Shown here: positions 34,671 through 44,274 of the stretch, in pieces | Layout of the letters: each line of letters opens with the position of its first letter | Numbering within the stretch: the first letter of the stretch is position 1 | Assembly: GCA_934432595.1 (NCBI GenBank) | Contig: CAKRYR010000004.1 | Coordinates: forward strand, 121,840 to 185,839 | From: an uncultured Lachnospiraceae bacterium | GTDB lineage: Bacteria; Bacillota; Clostridia; Lachnospirales; Lachnospiraceae | Direction: 5' to 3' | DNA: 64,000 bases | The notes under the pieces: model-generated | Seen by the model: the letters and a program-made list of their open reading frames with translations, nothing else | Told to the model about the DNA's origin: nothing | The model's database searches: none | Position numbers and translations under genes: made by a program

Positions 34671-34982
34671 CTAAGCCTTTTTACTTTCATAATTAGAAAC
34701 TAATTCATCGAATACATCTGCCACAGCATTATATTCGTCGTCTGTTTCTATACAATCAAGCTTAATACTGTCTTTACTTCCGATTGTAGAGTATCTGTAT
34801 AATAAAACTTCTTCAGGATCTAATCCTTGAACTTCAGTAAGTGGTAATAATGCAACGTAGTTTCTTCCGTTTGCAGGGAATATTGCAATAATTGCACATT
34901 CTACAGAAACATCATTATCAAAGGTTATTGTAATTGTAAATTCTTCAGAATTTGGCTTATTAGTAGAATTTGTGTCAGCCAT
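34671..34982 (-). CDS. DUF1292 family protein (YrzB-like)
   Basis: 103 residues. The segment NYVALLPLTEVQGLDPEEVLLYRY is typical of DUF1292. The N-terminal Asn/Ser/Thr-rich tail is probably disordered. Soluble, function unknown. It begins 25 nt after the protease stop on the minus strand, so the two may be co-transcribed. AGGAG precedes the ATG. Confidence 0.88.
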   Translation of the reverse strand: MADTNSTNKPNSEEFTITITFDNDVSVECAIIAIFPANGRNYVALLPLTEVQGLDPEEVLLYRYSTIGSKDSIKLDCIETDDEYNAVADVFDELVSNYESKKA

Positions 34983-35007
34983 ATAAATTCTCCTTTCTGT
35001 TTAGTAT

Positions 35008-37239
35008 TTAGTTAGTAAAAGATTTTAAACTTGAATATACATTGTTACCATTTATACACTGTAAAGAATATGCATAGGAATATTCACCTTTTGGAAGTTT
35101 GCCAAAAAGGAAATCAAAATCACTTGATATAGTATATTCTTCCCCATATTCACTTTCATAATTATCTGTGTCACCTTTATATACATCATATATAGGTGTA
35201 ATTACTGTTCCTGAATTTAATGGGAGATAACCTCTACCGGCATAATTACTATTTGAAATAGAATCCCATACACCTAAACAAGTATATTTATATTCATCGT
35301 TAACTTTTTCTTCTTTAATTCTTATACTTGATTCAATTTCATTTATTACAACAGGTATAGAATATACTGTTGTTTTAGTCTTAGAATCATGTGAAACAAC
35401 ATATGTTGTTAAAAATTGACCATCAGGTAACATAAACCATTCTTTATTGAATGTTGAGGAAACCTTGCCATTATCGTCATTATAATTTACATCAACATTT
35501 TCACCAAGACAAAGTAAGTTATCACCGTCTTTTGCAAATACAGTAGAATATACAGTTTCTACATACTTTAATGAGTCTTTTTCAATCTTAGCAGTATATT
35601 TTGTATTATTATTATCAAGTTTTTCATCGAATTTTACATTATATGCATTTTTATTGTATGTTTTTTTATGAATAGGAGAGTATAAACTAAAATTATTATA
35701 CCACGCCTCTAAAAATCCATCGTTTGCATACTTTGGAACAGCCATCATTGCTTTATGTAATTTTGGCTCATAGTATATATTATCTTTCACATTTTCTAAA
35801 AATTCAAAACTATCTTCATAGAAACAAGAACTTTTTGTCCAATCAAAATCTATATAATCTTTCCAATCATAGTTTTGTTTAGCATAAGATAGCTTTTCTA
35901 TTAATGACATATGATATGGAGAGAAACATGCATTTCTATATTGAAGTAAAAGATTATAACTAATAACATCTTTAGGAAGATACATTGTTATACCAATGGC
36001 ACCTTTTGATGCAAATGGTTCACATATTTTTTTATAACACATAAGTTCATTAAAAGCTGATTTAAAATATGTAGTATCGTAGTTAAAATCTTTAGTTTCA
36101 TCAAAGTATGAAATTAAACTACCTATGTCTACTATTTCATTAAATGTACCAAATTTAACTCTATCAGATAGCATTTCCAATAAAATATTAGCACATTCTG
36201 GTTTAGAGGAAATAGCATCACTTAGATATTTAGTTAGGTAGTTAAGTTCAATCATAGCGTTGTCAACCTTATTTAAGTCAAAAGTTGCAAGAGTTATATC
36301 ATCTTTTGCGATGTCATTAGAGTAATAATCTGTGTAACTATCACAGATCACTTTACCTAAGTCTAAACCATTACAATCTAAATTGTCCTTTAAATATTTT
36401 AGAACAGGAGTGTAATACCAACCATCACCAGGCTCTGTTTGAGCTGATGCAATCATATAGTTTGCGTAAGGTGCAAAAGCATTGGCATATTCAATACAAC
36501 CAGAAAGACATGTATCAAATCCTATGAATTCAAATTTAGAAGACATATTTTTTGATACTTTTGCAAAACTATATTCCATTTCTTGTAGTGTTAAACCGTC
36601 GTTATCAAATTTCTCATCTCTACATACACCATATATAGGACCTGAACCATGATCCCATAAGATAACACCCATATTTTTAGCAGGATAGTTTGTTACTCCC
36701 CAATCTAAAAAAGAATATAATGTGTTAGGATCGCCAGAACTAGCATCATCAATAGTCTCAATTAATTCTAGTTGGTTAGAATCTGTTACACGATAACGTC
36801 CTATTTTATTATTTGCTATATTATTAGATTGCCATTTTTTGCAACCAACTGTCTGAATTATTATGTTTAATTTGTCTAAAGAAGCTTTATCTAAGTTGCT
36901 ATTTATCATTTCTTTAAAATCTCTTGAAGCAGCAGAGTATTGTTCTTCAAGATTAGTACCACAGAAGTACATCAATATAGTCCAAGTACCATCTGCCCCC
37001 ATAGGAGTTTCTTCTTTTTTGGTTCTATCAACTTTTAAAATACCATTTTCTACAGAAATAGAAGTATCTCTTTTTATAGAAGAAAAATCGTAAGAGACTT
37101 GGGATGTATTGTTGCCAGAACTTGGAGAGTTAGCATGAGGCTTTTTCATGAAAAAAGCTGTTACTAAAATAACGGAAGCTACTAAAACTAATGAACAAAT
37201 TGCTATAATTACTTTGGTTTTTTTTTGAATATTTGACAT
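35008..37239 (-). CDS. Clostripain-family (C11) cysteine peptidase
   Basis: 743 residues, GAGGGAGGA before ATG 37239. An N-terminal membrane anchor/signal (VIIAICSLVLVASVILVTAFF) leads to the C11 domain: TWTILMYFCGTNLE, catalytic His197 in LWDHGSG, and catalytic Cys244 in FDTCLSG. The C-terminal ~300 residues are beta-rich and uncharacterised. Enzymes of this family cleave after Arg or Lys, often after self-processing. Tethered to the outer membrane face by its N-terminal helix. Confidence 0.93.
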   Translation of the reverse strand: MSNIQKKTKVIIAICSLVLVASVILVTAFFMKKPHANSPSSGNNTSQVSYDFSSIKRDTSISVENGILKVDRTKKEETPMGADGTWTILMYFCGTNLEEQYSAASRDFKEMINSNLDKASLDKLNIIIQTVGCKKWQSNNIANNKIGRYRVTDSNQLELIETIDDASSGDPNTLYSFLDWGVTNYPAKNMGVILWDHGSGPIYGVCRDEKFDNDGLTLQEMEYSFAKVSKNMSSKFEFIGFDTCLSGCIEYANAFAPYANYMIASAQTEPGDGWYYTPVLKYLKDNLDCNGLDLGKVICDSYTDYYSNDIAKDDITLATFDLNKVDNAMIELNYLTKYLSDAISSKPECANILLEMLSDRVKFGTFNEIVDIGSLISYFDETKDFNYDTTYFKSAFNELMCYKKICEPFASKGAIGITMYLPKDVISYNLLLQYRNACFSPYHMSLIEKLSYAKQNYDWKDYIDFDWTKSSCFYEDSFEFLENVKDNIYYEPKLHKAMMAVPKYANDGFLEAWYNNFSLYSPIHKKTYNKNAYNVKFDEKLDNNNTKYTAKIEKDSLKYVETVYSTVFAKDGDNLLCLGENVDVNYNDDNGKVSSTFNKEWFMLPDGQFLTTYVVSHDSKTKTTVYSIPVVINEIESSIRIKEEKVNDEYKYTCLGVWDSISNSNYAGRGYLPLNSGTVITPIYDVYKGDTDNYESEYGEEYTISSDFDFLFGKLPKGEYSYAYSLQCINGNNVYSSLKSFTN

Positions 37240-37471
37240 AAAATCCTCCCTCTAAAAATAGATAAATTATAGTAAGTGGGTATAAACCCTTATAATATTT
37301 ATTATACCAAATTTTGACATTTTCGTCTATTGTTTGTATTGAAGTGATGGTTTTTTTTGATATAATTAGATTGGTGAGTTTAGTATTTGTACTTAGCTCT
37401 GAAAATGCTTAGATTATAAATAAAAATTATGTGTATAATTATGATAGTTAAAAACAAGGATAGGTGTTACT

Positions 37472-40021
37472 TTGGAAGATAATATAAATGTAGATGAAAA
37501 TAGAAAGATAATAAAGATATCTGTACGTGACTTGGTAGAGTTTGTTATGCGTTCTGGTGATATTGATTCAACTAGAAGCAGTTCAAAAGAACTAGATGCA
37601 ATGAAGAAAGGTACAAAATTGCATAAGAAAGTTCAAAAGTCTATGGCTAGAAATTATTTGTCAGAGATTCAATTAAAGGAAGAAACTTATGTAGATAGGG
37701 ATGATATTAAGTTTACTATTGCTATTGAGGGACGTGCTGATGGGATTATTTTACCAGATAGAAGTAAGTCTAGTGATAAATCATATAGAGAAATATTAAG
37801 AGATAATTATATTGATAGAACTGGTAAAAATATATACAATAATGACGATATATTAGAATTTTGTAGAGAGACGTATGAGAAAGAAGAGATATCTCATTAT
37901 GTGGAGGAAGATAGAAAGCATGTTATTATACATGAAATAAAGGGAGTTTTAAGAGAAGTAAATACAATTAATGAACCAATTAGTTATCATAGAGCTCAAG
38001 CAATGTGTTATGCATATATTTATGCAAAGCAAAATAAGGAGAAGATTATATCTATAAGAATATCATATTATAATTTAGAAAGTGAGAATAGTAAACATTT
38101 TGGAGAACGTCTTACATTTGAATATTTAGAGAAATGGTTTGAAGAATTAATGGAGGAATATACAAAATGGGGGTATTATAGGGCAAAATGGGAGGAAAAG
38201 CGTAACAAATCTATAAAGCAGTTGGAATTTCCATTTGAATATAGACCGGGACAGCATAAATTAGTTGCTGATGTATACAGGACAATTATTAGAGATAAGA
38301 GACTATATTTGGAGGCACCTACAGGTGTAGGAAAAACAATTTCAACAGTATTTCCTGCTGTTAAATCACTAGGAGAGGAAGTTTCAGAAAAAATATTTTA
38401 TTTAACTGCTAAAACAATAACAAGGACAGCAGCAGAGAATACATTTAGGATTATTAGTGATAAAGGTACAGATATAAAATTTGTTACAATAACTGCTAAG
38501 GAAAAGATTTGTTGTAATGAACAAGTGTCATGTAATCCAGTAGATTGTCCTAGAGCAAAGGGGCATTTTGATAGAGTAAATGATGCTGTATTTGATTTAA
38601 TTAACGATGAAAATGATATTAGCAGAGAAGTTATATTAGAATATGCCCAAAGATATAATGTATGTCCCTTTGAAATGTGTTTAGATGTATCTTTATGGGT
38701 TGATGTTGTTATTTGTGATTATAATTATGTATTTGATCCAAATGTTTATTTAAGAAGATTCTTTGAAGGTGATATAAAGCAGAACTATATATTTTTAATA
38801 GATGAGGCTCATAATCTTGTGGAAAGAGCATGTGAAATGTACTCGGCTGTGTTAGTTAAGGAAGATTTTTTGACTGTAAAAAAACTTATTGGGAGTCATA
38901 GCACAAAATTAAGTAAAGCACTTGAGGCTTGTAATAAAGAATTACTTAAGTTTAAAAGAAATTGTGATGATTGTGAAGTAATACATGATTTTGGCGAAAT
39001 AGGTGCTTTAATAATTTATCTAATGAGAGCAATTACGTATATCGATGAGTTTACTAGAGAACATAATAATTTTGAACATATGGATACATTATTAGATTTA
39101 TATTTTGATATGAGACATTTTGTAAATATGTATGATTTAATAGATGATGATTACTTAATATATATATTTTTTGATGAATATAATAACTTTAAAATTCAAT
39201 TAAGGTGTATGAATCCATCTAGAAATTTAAAAAATCAATTAAAAAAAGGGAAAAGTGCTATATTTTTCTCAGCGACTTTGCTTCCAATTCGATATTATAT
39301 GGGACAATTAGGAGCAGAAGAAGATGATTATGCAGTATATGCACCTTCTGAATTTGACAAGACTAAGAGAAAAATTATGGTGGCAAATGATGTTAGTACT
39401 AAGTATACTAGAAGAAACGATAGAGAATATATGAAAATAGCAAAATATATAGAAGTATTTACAAGGGCTAAGAAAGGGAATTATTTTGTGTTCTTTCCGT
39501 CATATAGTTTTATGGAAAAAGTATATAAGAAAATGAATGAAGATATAAAGAATAGTATATTGTTACAAGATTCCAATATGACAGAGGCTGATAAAGAGGA
39601 GTATTTGAATAAATTTGAGACAGAGAGAGAAGATATAAAGATTGGATTTTGTGTATTAGGTGGTATATTTTCTGAAGGTATAGATCTTAAACATGATAGA
39701 TTAATTGGTGCAGTAATTGTTGGAACAGGTTTACCAATGGTTTGTACAGAAAGGGAAATATATAGGGGATACTATGATGATGTTAATGGAAATGGATTCG
39801 CGTATGCTTATTTATATGCTGGGATGAATAAGGTACTTCAGGCAGCAGGACGAGTAATAAGAACATATGAGGATATAGGACAAATTTTACTTCTTGATGA
39901 AAGGTTACTTACAAGGCAATATCAAGAATTGTTTCCAAGAGAATGGTTTCCATATGATATAGTAAATATTAATAATGTAGAAGAAAAGGTAACGGAATTC
40001 TGGGACAAATTTAATAATTAA
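37472..40021 (+). CDS. RecB-like nuclease fused to XPD/DinG-type helicase
   Basis: 849 residues from TTG 37472. The N-terminal ~240 residues form a PD-(D/E)XK nuclease: GRAD with Asp90, HEIKG with Glu155 and Lys157, and the RecB-family QxxxY motif at Gln176-Tyr180. The helicase has Walker A APTGVGKT (282-289), DEAH (444-447), and four cysteines (near 347/348, 354, 359, 398) placed for an XPD-type [4Fe-4S] cluster. Motif VI is QAAGRVIR. A 5'-3' helicase joined to a nuclease suggests processing of branched or damaged DNA. No neighbouring defence genes, so it is probably a housekeeping repair enzyme. Confidence 0.9.
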   Translation: MEDNINVDENRKIIKISVRDLVEFVMRSGDIDSTRSSSKELDAMKKGTKLHKKVQKSMARNYLSEIQLKEETYVDRDDIKFTIAIEGRADGIILPDRSKSSDKSYREILRDNYIDRTGKNIYNNDDILEFCRETYEKEEISHYVEEDRKHVIIHEIKGVLREVNTINEPISYHRAQAMCYAYIYAKQNKEKIISIRISYYNLESENSKHFGERLTFEYLEKWFEELMEEYTKWGYYRAKWEEKRNKSIKQLEFPFEYRPGQHKLVADVYRTIIRDKRLYLEAPTGVGKTISTVFPAVKSLGEEVSEKIFYLTAKTITRTAAENTFRIISDKGTDIKFVTITAKEKICCNEQVSCNPVDCPRAKGHFDRVNDAVFDLINDENDISREVILEYAQRYNVCPFEMCLDVSLWVDVVICDYNYVFDPNVYLRRFFEGDIKQNYIFLIDEAHNLVERACEMYSAVLVKEDFLTVKKLIGSHSTKLSKALEACNKELLKFKRNCDDCEVIHDFGEIGALIIYLMRAITYIDEFTREHNNFEHMDTLLDLYFDMRHFVNMYDLIDDDYLIYIFFDEYNNFKIQLRCMNPSRNLKNQLKKGKSAIFFSATLLPIRYYMGQLGAEEDDYAVYAPSEFDKTKRKIMVANDVSTKYTRRNDREYMKIAKYIEVFTRAKKGNYFVFFPSYSFMEKVYKKMNEDIKNSILLQDSNMTEADKEEYLNKFETEREDIKIGFCVLGGIFSEGIDLKHDRLIGAVIVGTGLPMVCTEREIYRGYYDDVNGNGFAYAYLYAGMNKVLQAAGRVIRTYEDIGQILLLDERLLTRQYQELFPREWFPYDIVNINNVEEKVTEFWDKFNN

Positions 40022-40036
40022 AAAGGTAGAACAAAG

Positions 40037-40160
40037 CTCTGCAAAATAACAGGTCTTTTGACATAATAAACGTGAAATGAATAAAGTTGAACAAAAATGT
40101 AAAAAAATGTATGCTTTTAATTGATTATTAAAAAAGAATAATATATAGTATTTTGCAGAG
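40037..40160. repeat. Widely spaced perfect inverted repeat
   Basis: CTCTGCAAAATA (40037-40048) and TATTTTGCAGAG (40149-40160) are complementary with 100 nt between, spanning the gap before the degV pseudogene. Confidence 0.55.
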
Positions 40161-40196
40161 TAGTTTTAGAATAAATGTAAAGTTAGGAGAAAACAA

Positions 40197-40502
40197 ATGC
40201 AAAAATAGGATATTTTCACAGATTCGTCATGTGATCTAGACAAAGAAGTAATTGAGAAATTTGATTTAAAGGTAATGCAATTAGAGGTAACAATTGATGA
40301 CAATGAACCAGTATTTAATAGAGATATAGATATTAAAGATAGAGTTCAACATCAAGTGAAAGTTAATGATTTATTTTTCTTAAAAAGAGGAGGAAGAATA
40401 AGTGCAACAATAGCTATAGTTGGTTCAGTTCTTAACCTTAAGCCTATTATAACTATGGATATAGACGGACATTTAGCAACAGTTCAGCCAATGGCTGGAT
40501 AG
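40197..40502 (+). pseudogene. degV: degV-family pseudogene (fatty-acid-binding protein)
   Basis: ATG 40197 reads MQK, then an in-frame TAG at 40206, then DIFTDSSCDLDKEVIEKFDLKVMQL, the DegV N-terminal strand with its TDSSCDL motif. After IDIKDR the frame jumps to VNDLFFLKRGGRISATIAIVGSVLNLKPII, which in intact DegV proteins lies well over 100 residues later. It stops soon after, at ATVQPMAG. So there is one nonsense codon, a central deletion and a missing C-terminus. Intact DegV proteins bind fatty acids for phospholipid synthesis. Confidence 0.85.
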
Positions 40503-40535
40503 TTACTACTGATAAATTGTTGTAAGATTACATAC

Positions 40536-40564
40536 TTGTTAAAATAGGGGAAAAATGATATAAT
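40536..40564 (+). promoter_or_regulatory. Strong sigma-A promoter of the CarD-like gene
   Basis: TTGTTA (40536-40541), 17-nt spacer, TATAAT (40559-40564) with extended TGA. Transcription should begin near 40571. Confidence 0.7.
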
Positions 40565-40574
40565 TTATAGAGTT

Positions 40575-40961
40575 ATGGAAAAACAGATAGGAAAGAAGCT
40601 AGTTTTGGAGGGAAAGATTTTGGATAGTAAGGAACAAGAGAAAATAGATGAGAAACAAAGTATGGATAAAGAAGAAATTTTTGAAAAAAAAGAAATAATA
40701 TATAATGATAATTTAGGAGTATGTAGAGTTGATGAGGTGACTAAGTTGTCTGCAGGTAAGTCTGAACCTATATTATATTATGTTCTACGTTCTATATTTA
40801 ATAAGGGAAAAAAGGCATATGTTCCAGTTTACAATCATAATGTAGTTCTTAGAAAGTTAATTTCATTCGATGAGGCAGAAAATTTATCCAAGGATGAAAA
40901 TTTTAAGAAAATGTCTGATAACATCCAGGGTGAAGTGAAATATGTTTTGTCTAAAAAGTAA
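40575..40961 (+). CDS. CarD-like transcription regulator domain protein
   Basis: 128 residues from ATG 40575. The middle resembles the CarD/TRCF RNA-polymerase-interacting domain: IIYNDNLGVCRVDEVTKL, YYVLRSIFNKGKKAYVPVYN, VLRKLISFDEAENL. The promoter places the transcript start only 4-5 nt before this ATG, so it would be leaderless; TTG 40620, with GGAGGG 7 nt upstream, is a likely alternative start (113 residues). The N-terminal 45 residues are charged and poorly conserved in appearance. CarD proteins bind the polymerase beta subunit. Confidence 0.65.
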   Translation: MEKQIGKKLVLEGKILDSKEQEKIDEKQSMDKEEIFEKKEIIYNDNLGVCRVDEVTKLSAGKSEPILYYVLRSIFNKGKKAYVPVYNHNVVLRKLISFDEAENLSKDENFKKMSDNIQGEVKYVLSKK

Positions 40962-41034
40962 TATTCTTTTGGGAAATTCTGCATTTTGTAAAGAGTCCAA
41001 GAGAATATGATATAGAAGAAATGGGTGATAAATT

Positions 41035-41958
41035 ATGAAAAATAAGACTGCTAAAGGACATGAAGAAAATTTTGAAAAAGTAGCTATGAAAGTTTCAACA
41101 GTTACTATATTTTGGAATGCAGTTTTGGCTGTATTTAAATTTATAGCTGGTGTTATTGCTTCATCTAATGCTATGATAAGTGATGCAATACATTCTGCCT
41201 CAGATGTATTTAGTACAATTGTTGTTATGATAGGGGTAAAGTTAGCCTCTAAAGAGTCTGACAAAGAACATCCATATGGACATGAACGTCTAGAATGTGT
41301 AGCTGCAATTATTCTATCAATGGTACTTTTGGGCACAGGATTAGTTATAGGATATGAGGCATTTATTAATATAATAAAAGGTCATTATGATAAGATAAAG
41401 ATACCTGGTATTCTTGCATTAGTAGCTGCTATTATATCAATTATCGTTAAAGAATTAATGTATTGGTATACTAGAATAAATGCTAAAAAAATAGATTCAA
41501 GTGCGTTAATGGCGGATGCTTGGCATCATAGATCGGATGCATTATCTTCAATTGGAGCTTTGATAGGTATCACTGGGGCTAGATTAGGATTTCCTATTAT
41601 GGATTCAATAGCAAGTTTAGTTATATTTATTTTTATTGTTAAAGCTGCTTTTGATATATTTATGGATGCAGTTGATAAAATGGTTGATCACTCCTGTGAT
41701 GAAGAAACAAAAGAAAGTATACGACAATGTGTTTTAGAAAACGATAAGGTTGAAGGAATAGACCTTTTAAATACAAGATTATTTGGGAATAAAATATATG
41801 TAGATATTGAAATATGTGTAGATGGGGAATATACATTAAATGAAGCACATAAAATTGCCGAAGATGTTCATGATAGTATAGAAGAGAGATTTGCAAAAAT
41901 AAAACATATTATGGTACATGTTAATCCTAAGAAAGATGAGGAGGATAAAGATGTATAA
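41035..41958 (+). CDS. Cation diffusion facilitator (CDF) transporter
   Basis: 307 residues, six transmembrane helices. Zinc-site residues are visible in helix 2 (SDAIHSASD) and helix 5 (ADAWHHRSDALSS), and the loop HPYGHERLE is a CDF signature. The C-terminal cytoplasmic domain ends in HIMVHVNP. It exports divalent metals (Zn, Fe, Mn or Co) against protons. Its last 8 nt overlap the following phosphatase gene. Confidence 0.95.
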   Translation: MKNKTAKGHEENFEKVAMKVSTVTIFWNAVLAVFKFIAGVIASSNAMISDAIHSASDVFSTIVVMIGVKLASKESDKEHPYGHERLECVAAIILSMVLLGTGLVIGYEAFINIIKGHYDKIKIPGILALVAAIISIIVKELMYWYTRINAKKIDSSALMADAWHHRSDALSSIGALIGITGARLGFPIMDSIASLVIFIFIVKAAFDIFMDAVDKMVDHSCDEETKESIRQCVLENDKVEGIDLLNTRLFGNKIYVDIEICVDGEYTLNEAHKIAEDVHDSIEERFAKIKHIMVHVNPKKDEEDKDV

Positions 41959-42601
41959 AGTTGCGATATTTGATTTAGATGGAACATTAACAGATACACT
42001 TGAGTCTATGGCAGTAGCGGGAAATAAGACTCTTGAAGGTGTAGGATTGGAAAAGAGAAGTATTGAAGAATATAAATATTTTGCAGGAGATGGAGCAGAT
42101 ACATTAGTTAGAAGAATGCTAGTTGCTTCAGGTGATACTGAATGTAAGCTTTTTGATAAAGCATATAATTTATATAGAAAACAATTTGCAATAGATTGTA
42201 CATATAAAGTTAAAATATATGATGGAATTATGGAAATGGTTAAGCAAATGAAGGAAAAAGGAATGAAGTTAGCCGTTTTATCAAATAAGCCACATGCAAG
42301 AGCAGTAGAAGTTGTGTATAAGTTTTTTGGAGAAGGTTTGTTTGATATAGTTCAAGGACAAGTAGATGGAGTAGCTAAAAAACCAGACCCTCAAGGTGCT
42401 ATATTAATTGCTAAGAAACTAGGTGTAGAGACTAACGAATGTTTATATGCTGGTGATACTGATGTGGATATGAAGACAGGCAAGAGTGCTGATATGTTTA
42501 CAGTAGGTGTTCTATGGGGATTTAGAGATGAAGAAGAGCTAAGGACTAATGGAGCAGATAAAATAGTATCTAAACCTAGTGAAATTGTGAAATTATTATA
42601 A
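41951..42601 (+). CDS. HAD hydrolase, phosphoglycolate phosphatase-like
   Basis: 216 residues from ATG 41951, which has GAGGAGGA upstream inside the CDF gene. HAD motifs: DLDGTLTDT (I), LSNKPH (II), KPDP (III) and GDTDVDM (IV). The small alpha-helical cap is of the Gph/PgmB type. Possible substrates include phosphoglycolate or sugar phosphates. Start overlap with the transporter implies translational coupling; dtd follows 25 nt later. Confidence 0.92.
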   Translation: MYKVAIFDLDGTLTDTLESMAVAGNKTLEGVGLEKRSIEEYKYFAGDGADTLVRRMLVASGDTECKLFDKAYNLYRKQFAIDCTYKVKIYDGIMEMVKQMKEKGMKLAVLSNKPHARAVEVVYKFFGEGLFDIVQGQVDGVAKKPDPQGAILIAKKLGVETNECLYAGDTDVDMKTGKSADMFTVGVLWGFRDEEELRTNGADKIVSKPSEIVKLL

Positions 42602-42626
42602 TTAGAAATAAAAGTGGAGGTTTGAT

Positions 42627-43088
42627 ATGAAATTTGTTATACAAAGGGTAGAACACGCTTCTGTTACAGTTGATAATAATGTAATAGGTAAGATTAATAA
42701 TGGATTTATGGTTTTAATTGGTGTGGAAAATGCAGATACTAAAGAAATTGCAGATAAAATGGTATCAAAATTAGTTAATATGAGAATTTTTCAAGATGAA
42801 AATGACAAAATGAATTTATCTTTAAATGATGTAAATGGTCAATTATTATTAATATCTCAATTTACTTTGTATGCTAATTGTAAAAAGGGAAATAGACCAT
42901 CTTTTATAGAAGCTGGAAAGCCAGATATGGCAAATGAAATGTATAAGTATATTATAAGTAAATGTAAGGAAAGTGTAGAAGTAGTAGAAAAAGGAGAGTT
43001 CGGTGCAGATATGAAGGTAGAACTTCTAAATGACGGACCAGTTACTATTATTTTAGATAGTAAAGATATTATGCAAAATAATAGATAA
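42627..43088 (+). CDS. dtd: D-aminoacyl-tRNA deacylase
   Basis: 153 residues, GGAGG before ATG 42627. MKFVIQRVEHASVTVD, the active-site SQFTLYA and GNRPSFIEA match DTD. The enzyme removes D-amino acids (and Gly from tRNA-Ala) from charged tRNA. Last gene of the CDF-HAD-dtd unit. Confidence 0.96.
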   Translation: MKFVIQRVEHASVTVDNNVIGKINNGFMVLIGVENADTKEIADKMVSKLVNMRIFQDENDKMNLSLNDVNGQLLLISQFTLYANCKKGNRPSFIEAGKPDMANEMYKYIISKCKESVEVVEKGEFGADMKVELLNDGPVTIILDSKDIMQNNR

Positions 43089-43135
43089 GAACAAAGCGGG
43101 CAAGTCCGCTAGGGCTCCCCGTTTCCTTCACTCAT

Positions 43136-43174
43136 AAGGGACAAGTTCCTCAAATGGAGGAATTTGTCCCTTTT
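43136..43174. terminator. Bidirectional terminator after dtd
   Basis: AAGGGACAAGTTCCTC and GAGGAATTTGTCCCTT pair with a short loop and a following TTTT; it separates convergent genes. Confidence 0.8.
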
Positions 43175-43185
43175 ACAGTATTTCA

Positions 43186-44109
43186 TTATTTAGGCATTCT
43201 TATCTGGTCTTTATAACAAGTATTAACAATATGGTTAGAAGAACCAGATAATTTACCGTCTACGTGAACCATAAGTTTTGAATCAGTAATTATTTCTATT
43301 TTAGAACAATCAAAGGATGTTACGCCTTTAAACTTCGGATGTTTACCGAGAAATAGTAAAAATAAACAAAATAGTAATTTTATTTTTGACATACTATGTA
43401 TCATAAATACAGAAAGTTTATGGTCATTATATTTTGCATTTGGAGCCATAAGTAAACCGCCACCTTCAGTTTTCTGAATAAGACTAGTGATAAAGGCAAC
43501 TTTTTTATAATCTTGTCTCTTACCATCAACTATAAGTGTAGCATTTACAAGCTTTAAGGAGACAATCTTTTGTAAGGTTATTAGAGCATAAATTATTCTA
43601 CTTAAACCTATCTTATTTAAAAAGTATTTTGCTCTTGAATTAAGTCCTTTTATACAGATTGAGGCATCAAGTCCCATTCCAGTACTTGTACAGAATCTAC
43701 GTTGTACAGAATCTGAATCTAAAAAGGTCATTTCTCCATGATCTACAAGTAAATATCGCTTGGAATTTAGTATACTATTTAGTGCTTCAACTGGATCTAT
43801 AGAGATTTTAAGCCCCTTTGCTAAGTCATTTCCTGAGCCAGTAGGAATATATCCTAATATTACTTTAGAATAATCATTGATACCATTAATGATTTCGTTA
43901 ACAGTACCATCTCCTCCAACTGCAACTATATAGCTAATTCCTGTATTTTCTGAACAAATCTTTTTAGTAAACTTTGTAGCATGTGTTTTATTTCTAGTTA
44001 CAAAGTATTTGTATTCTATTTTCCTATTATCTAATTCTTGTTTTACTGTATTCCAAACAGCAAGACCACGTCCGCTTTTGGATTTTGGATTTATAATAAA
44101 ATAATACAT
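43186..44109 (-). CDS. Diacylglycerol/lipid kinase family protein
   Basis: 307 residues from the ATG at 44109, which has AGGAGG 8 nt upstream; the longer frame to 44202 has no site. YYFIINPKSKSGRG, GGDGTVNEIINGI and GYIPTGSGNDLAKGL are DagK/YegS/LCB5 signatures. The enzyme phosphorylates a membrane lipid, probably diacylglycerol, to recycle it. Monocistronic. Confidence 0.92.
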   Translation of the reverse strand: MYYFIINPKSKSGRGLAVWNTVKQELDNRKIEYKYFVTRNKTHATKFTKKICSENTGISYIVAVGGDGTVNEIINGINDYSKVILGYIPTGSGNDLAKGLKISIDPVEALNSILNSKRYLLVDHGEMTFLDSDSVQRRFCTSTGMGLDASICIKGLNSRAKYFLNKIGLSRIIYALITLQKIVSLKLVNATLIVDGKRQDYKKVAFITSLIQKTEGGGLLMAPNAKYNDHKLSVFMIHSMSKIKLLFCLFLLFLGKHPKFKGVTSFDCSKIEIITDSKLMVHVDGKLSGSSNHIVNTCYKDQIRMPK

Positions 44110-44274
44110 TATAAAAACCTCCTGTTCCTTATAGTTTATCAGTTTTATAATGCGTTTGTCCATATTTTCAAGAAAAAAAAATAAAAAGTACAAAATGCTC
44201 AAACTTCTTTACATATTTTGTAAATAATGATAATGTATATATGAATATAAAAATGGAGGATAATATAGAAAAAT

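Noticed and set aside
37472..40021. Defence-island nuclease-helicase
   Set aside because: Neighbours are ordinary genes (protease, degV remnant, CarD-like), with no restriction, toxin or phage genes nearby.
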